DNA of 64,000 nucleotides from Polyodon spathula (taxonomy: Eukaryota > Chordata > Actinopteri > Acipenseriformes > Polyodontidae): positions 54,361,786-54,425,785 of the forward strand of contig NC_054538.1 of the NCBI RefSeq assembly GCF_017654505.1, read 5' to 3'. Numbering within the stretch: position 1 is the first letter of the stretch; every line of letters starts with the position of its first letter. The translations under genes and the position numbers were made by a program. A model generated the notes under the pieces. It had not been told where the DNA came from. It ran no database searches and was given only the letters and a program-made list of their open reading frames with translations. This document shows, in pieces, positions 60,891 through 64,000 of the stretch.

Positions 60891-61038
60891 TTTTGTTCAC
60901 CGGGATGAACACAGCACACTAATTCTGACTGAATTAGGGTTCTTCGGGAATCTCTCAGCCTCTCTGTTCCTTTGTGGCGGGGAGGGGGAGTATACGATGC
61001 TCCCCTGCCTAATCATTTTTGTTCACCGGGATGAACAC
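60891..61038. repeat. Duplicated hairpin motif
   Basis: TTTTGTTCACCGGGATGAAC followed by AC occurs at 60891-60912 and again at 61017-61038, 126 bases apart. Each copy contains GTTCA-CCGGGA-TGAAC, a 5-bp stem with a 6-base loop. Confidence 0.65.
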
Positions 61039-61405
61039 GTCTCATAGATTTATTATTTCATTGTTTGTTTTTCAGCAGGCAGCACTGGGATGCTCCAAGG
61101 GATGAGGCTGTGCTCCAACTACTTTTTTTGCATTCACCCATTTTTTGTGTTCAGTGTTTTTGTGAGGTTTCAGGCAGGACATCTACAGTACAAGTGTGCT
61201 ACATTCATTGGTTAATCTACAAGCCTATTGCCAGCAAGTTCTAATTAACATAAACAAATTTTTCCACGTATATATGAAAGGAGAAGCGTTTCGAGAGAAA
61301 AAGCCTCTCTTTTTTTTTTAATATAAATTCACCAATTTTTTACTCTGGTTTTTCTCCCCAGTGTTGTATGCCCAATTATTATCTCAATCCTCGGCTCAGT
61401 CCCAC

Positions 61406-61456
61406 CCCCCCCCCCCCCCCCCCACCCCCCCCCCCCCCCACCCCCCACCCCCCCAA
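61406..61456 (-). repeat. Interrupted poly-C tract
   Basis: Several C-runs of 7-17 bases separated by single A. On the minus strand these are G-runs with G-quadruplex potential. The length may be affected by assembly or slippage. Confidence 0.85.
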
Positions 61457-63667
61457 ACGTACTATGTGTATTATACACTTTCAAAACCTTTAAACTAATT
61501 ACGTCATTTTATCGTTCAAACTTGTACAACTTGTATAACTAATTTTCACCATCAAGTACATGTTCAAAGATAATAAACTAGTTTGCAACAGTGCAAGGAA
61601 CAGAATGAAAGGTAAGTCTGTTTTTTCCTATTTTAATACATATTTTAGGCTTTGTGCCATTTGTACACACTGTCCCTGCTTCGAAATGAATGCCTCTGCT
61701 TTCCATATCACAGAGGCTTTCTACAATATTTATTTTTGTCAAAGAAGTTTATTTTCATATTACTAATTATCTTGCTTTGTTTATCACCATGGATGAACTG
61801 CAGCATTGAAGTGATGATTCTGATTATAGGAATTTTGTACTGAGCAGTCACATCCTGTAACCCTCCACTTTTACAAACCAGAAGCATTAGGGAGCAGAAT
61901 TCTCTTTGTTCAAAATGAGCCAGCGTGAAATCTCCTCACACTGGACCACTTTTAAAGAAGAAACACTTTCAAACTCACATATTTTTTCTGTTTTTGATTT
62001 ACACTAAAATACAACAATGAGATTTCAGTGCCACCAAAAATGATTCAAACAGTCATCCTACATTTCCCACCACCATGCGTCTAATTCTCTTCCCAGAGGG
62101 GTGAGTGCGGGGGCTTTTTACCATCTTATCTTCTTGCCAGTCAAGCTGTACCTTAGCCCGTATCTCAGCAATTAAGAGGATAGACGAAATCTCCTAGGGA
62201 AAGAATCGAGGCCAAAAAAGTGTTCTGTGTTTCTATTCTTTTTGGTAGTACAAGAATATTGAGTTCAGGTTGGCTAACAATACAAATCCTGAACCTATTT
62301 ATATTCTCTTTGCCCCTTTGAAATAGTATATTGTAGTTAAATTCAGTTCTAATGTATAAAGTATCCACTCTCAAGTTGAAGCCTTCTGTTACTTACTACC
62401 TTCTTTTTTTGCTTTTCTTTTGTGTATTGTCTTTGGCCATTGCTAATACTGATGCAACTGAACGAATCAATAAAACTATCAAATGTAATTTTTTTCTTTT
62501 AAAATTTTTTTGTAAAAATATGTAACATAACATGCAAGACAAGTGAACTTTGTGCATATGCAGCTTGCGTTAGTCCATGACCGGTCCAGAAATGCCACTG
62601 TGCGTTTTAACACAGAGTAATGAAATCTGCAAAAGTTTCCTGGTATTGCAAGCATCACTGAAAGACATCAATGCGAGGCACAAAGACGTTTGGTTTCCTT
62701 GGTCCATGCAGTGCTACCCATTACTTTACAAAGTAAAACACTCAGGGCCCTGAGCTACTAAAGCAACAAATCTGCTTTTCTTTTATTTTTTTTCAAAGCA
62801 AAGACGATACAGTGAAGCAATGGAAATGTTCAGTTTCCCACAAACACCTGTCTCATTTAAAATGCTTTAGCTGTTCACCCCCCTATCATTTTTCCTTCTC
62901 CTCACTAAGTCTCCACACACCAATGCATTCAGCTGTCTTGCAAAGAAAGACTGGAGTTGCAGTAGATAGGAGCTTCCTTCACTGCCTGTGAAAAAAGAAA
63001 GCAGGAAACGTAATGACTATACCATGTCCAGCATGCTACAGTACAGTAATGTATACATTTACAGCATGCAGTGCAATGATCAGTGCCATGCATTAAAGGG
63101 CTGAGTCCCTGCATATGCTCATAAAATAATATGTTTCTTGTGTAATATTAAAAAGCCCACTTGAACCCAACAGAGAGCCCTTCATATTATACCATGGTTG
63201 ATAGACTTTCTATAGAATTTCTTATCTTCTGAAGATTTCCAGTAGAAAATAGATGCAAGTAGAGATCATGCACTGTTTACTACTGTAAATACAATGCTAT
63301 GTCCCTTTGTGTGCCAAGGTAAAAATAGCAACTACAGTATCATTGTTATATTGGGTCAGCGTAATTTTTGACATGTTGTTTTTTTTTGTTTTATTTTTTT
63401 ATATCAGTAAATGTGTATATACAGACTAAAACCACACACTATTACATGAGTATAATAAACTGAAACTGCTCATAAGTCATTATAGCATTTATCAAGCAAG
63501 TGGCAATAAACAGAAACTCAATATCCTATATAATCATTTATGGAATTTTCTATTTTCAGGAAAGCTAACATTTTTTTACCTCGTTTCTCTGGAACATTTT
63601 TCAGGTGAGACGTTGTTGTAAGTGACTCTGCAGCTGATGCATAGTTCACACACCTTAGTCTCGAATC
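61457..63667. other. No recognised gene
   Basis: Short frames only; none has a recognised motif. Simple poly-T runs occur near 62500 and 63380. Confidence 0.4.
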
Positions 63668-63740
63668 TTGTAAAGCACTTTGTGATGGTGGGCCACTATG
63701 AAAGGCGCAATGTAAAAATAAAGATTATTATTATATTTAT
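63668..63740 (+). repeat. LINE-type 3' tail
   Basis: GTAAAGCACTTTGTGATGGT, then CCACTATGAAAGGCGCAATG and AAAATAAAGATTATTATTAT. This is the plus-strand counterpart of the tail at 22775-22850 and ends in a short AT-rich repeat, as L2-type tails do. Confidence 0.6.
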
Positions 63741-64000
63741 TAAATATGTTATCCTGTTATTCTTAAGTTATTGCATTGTCTTTCAAAGGTTAGTTAAAAT
63801 GTTAAAATAGGTAGCAAATGTTGATAGGTGGAATTTGCCAATAAACCAATGTGAGTAATATAAGGAAGAGCTCACGCATGGCCAATTGTAAAGTGGCAAA
63901 TGGAAAAAATGAGTATGCTATTTTAACATGGTAAACTTTTCTAAGGGTTAACAAATGAGACAAAATTGGGTCCATCCCTATATAGTTCAAGTAAAGTAGA

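Overview
This is vertebrate nuclear DNA, most likely from a ray-finned fish: AT-rich, full of (TG)n/(TA)n microsatellites, with no compact or prokaryote-like genes. It holds degraded Tc1, DIRS, Ty3/gypsy, hAT, Harbinger, L2 and CR1-type elements together with fish-style tRNA-derived SINEs. The mix, and especially the CR1-type tail repeated here, reminds me of non-teleost fishes such as sturgeons, but I could not test this and hold it weakly. No complete host gene is visible. Two short stretches could be host coding exons (16368-16535 minus; 46656-46795 plus).

Layout. 1-9.3 kb: sparse; a decayed MULE-like transposon fragment with an Ulp1-type protease motif and a PHD-like finger (about 2.5-4.0 kb), a palindrome array, and a 0.87 kb TIR element. 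9.3-14.4 kb: a DIRS element (minus) invaded by a Ty3/gypsy pol-LTR fragment, then a hAT-type element with an 8-bp target duplication. 14.4-22.8 kb: quiet sequence, a gypsy gag zinc-knuckle remnant with its 3' LTR, and SINE pieces. 22.9-26.2 kb: a gypsy solo LTR (5-bp duplication) split by a 2.65 kb retrovirus-like LTR (4-bp duplication). 27.6-31.6 kb: an L2 LINE (minus) split by a 1.83 kb LTR (4-bp duplication). 32.0-34.9 kb: a CR1-type LINE followed by a long foldback. 37.3-41.9 kb: a second DIRS element, a Harbinger transposase fragment and a CR1-type fragment. 43.0-46.4 kb: a third CR1-type copy split by a 2.19 kb LTR, which is itself split by a 0.63 kb LTR. 48-53.4 kb: CCAAT/TATA promoter-like DNA, Tc1 pieces and an LTR. 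53.9-55.8 kb: a gypsy-type gag remnant with its 5' LTR and primer-binding site (minus). 58.3-60.4 kb: the end of a TIR element and a second L2 LINE carrying a foldback insertion. 60.4-64 kb: mostly featureless.

Main point. The two large LTRs at 23031-25682 (minus) and 28944-30773 (plus) look like solo LTRs of related retrovirus-like elements. Each begins TGTC, ends GACA and has a perfect 4-bp target duplication. Each carries, at its very 5' end, the rest of a related reading frame with a C-x2-C...C-x2-C motif. This suggests a complex retrovirus-like lineage whose accessory gene overlaps U3, as foamy virus bel genes or the MMTV sag gene do. The nested insertions also give a readable order of events.
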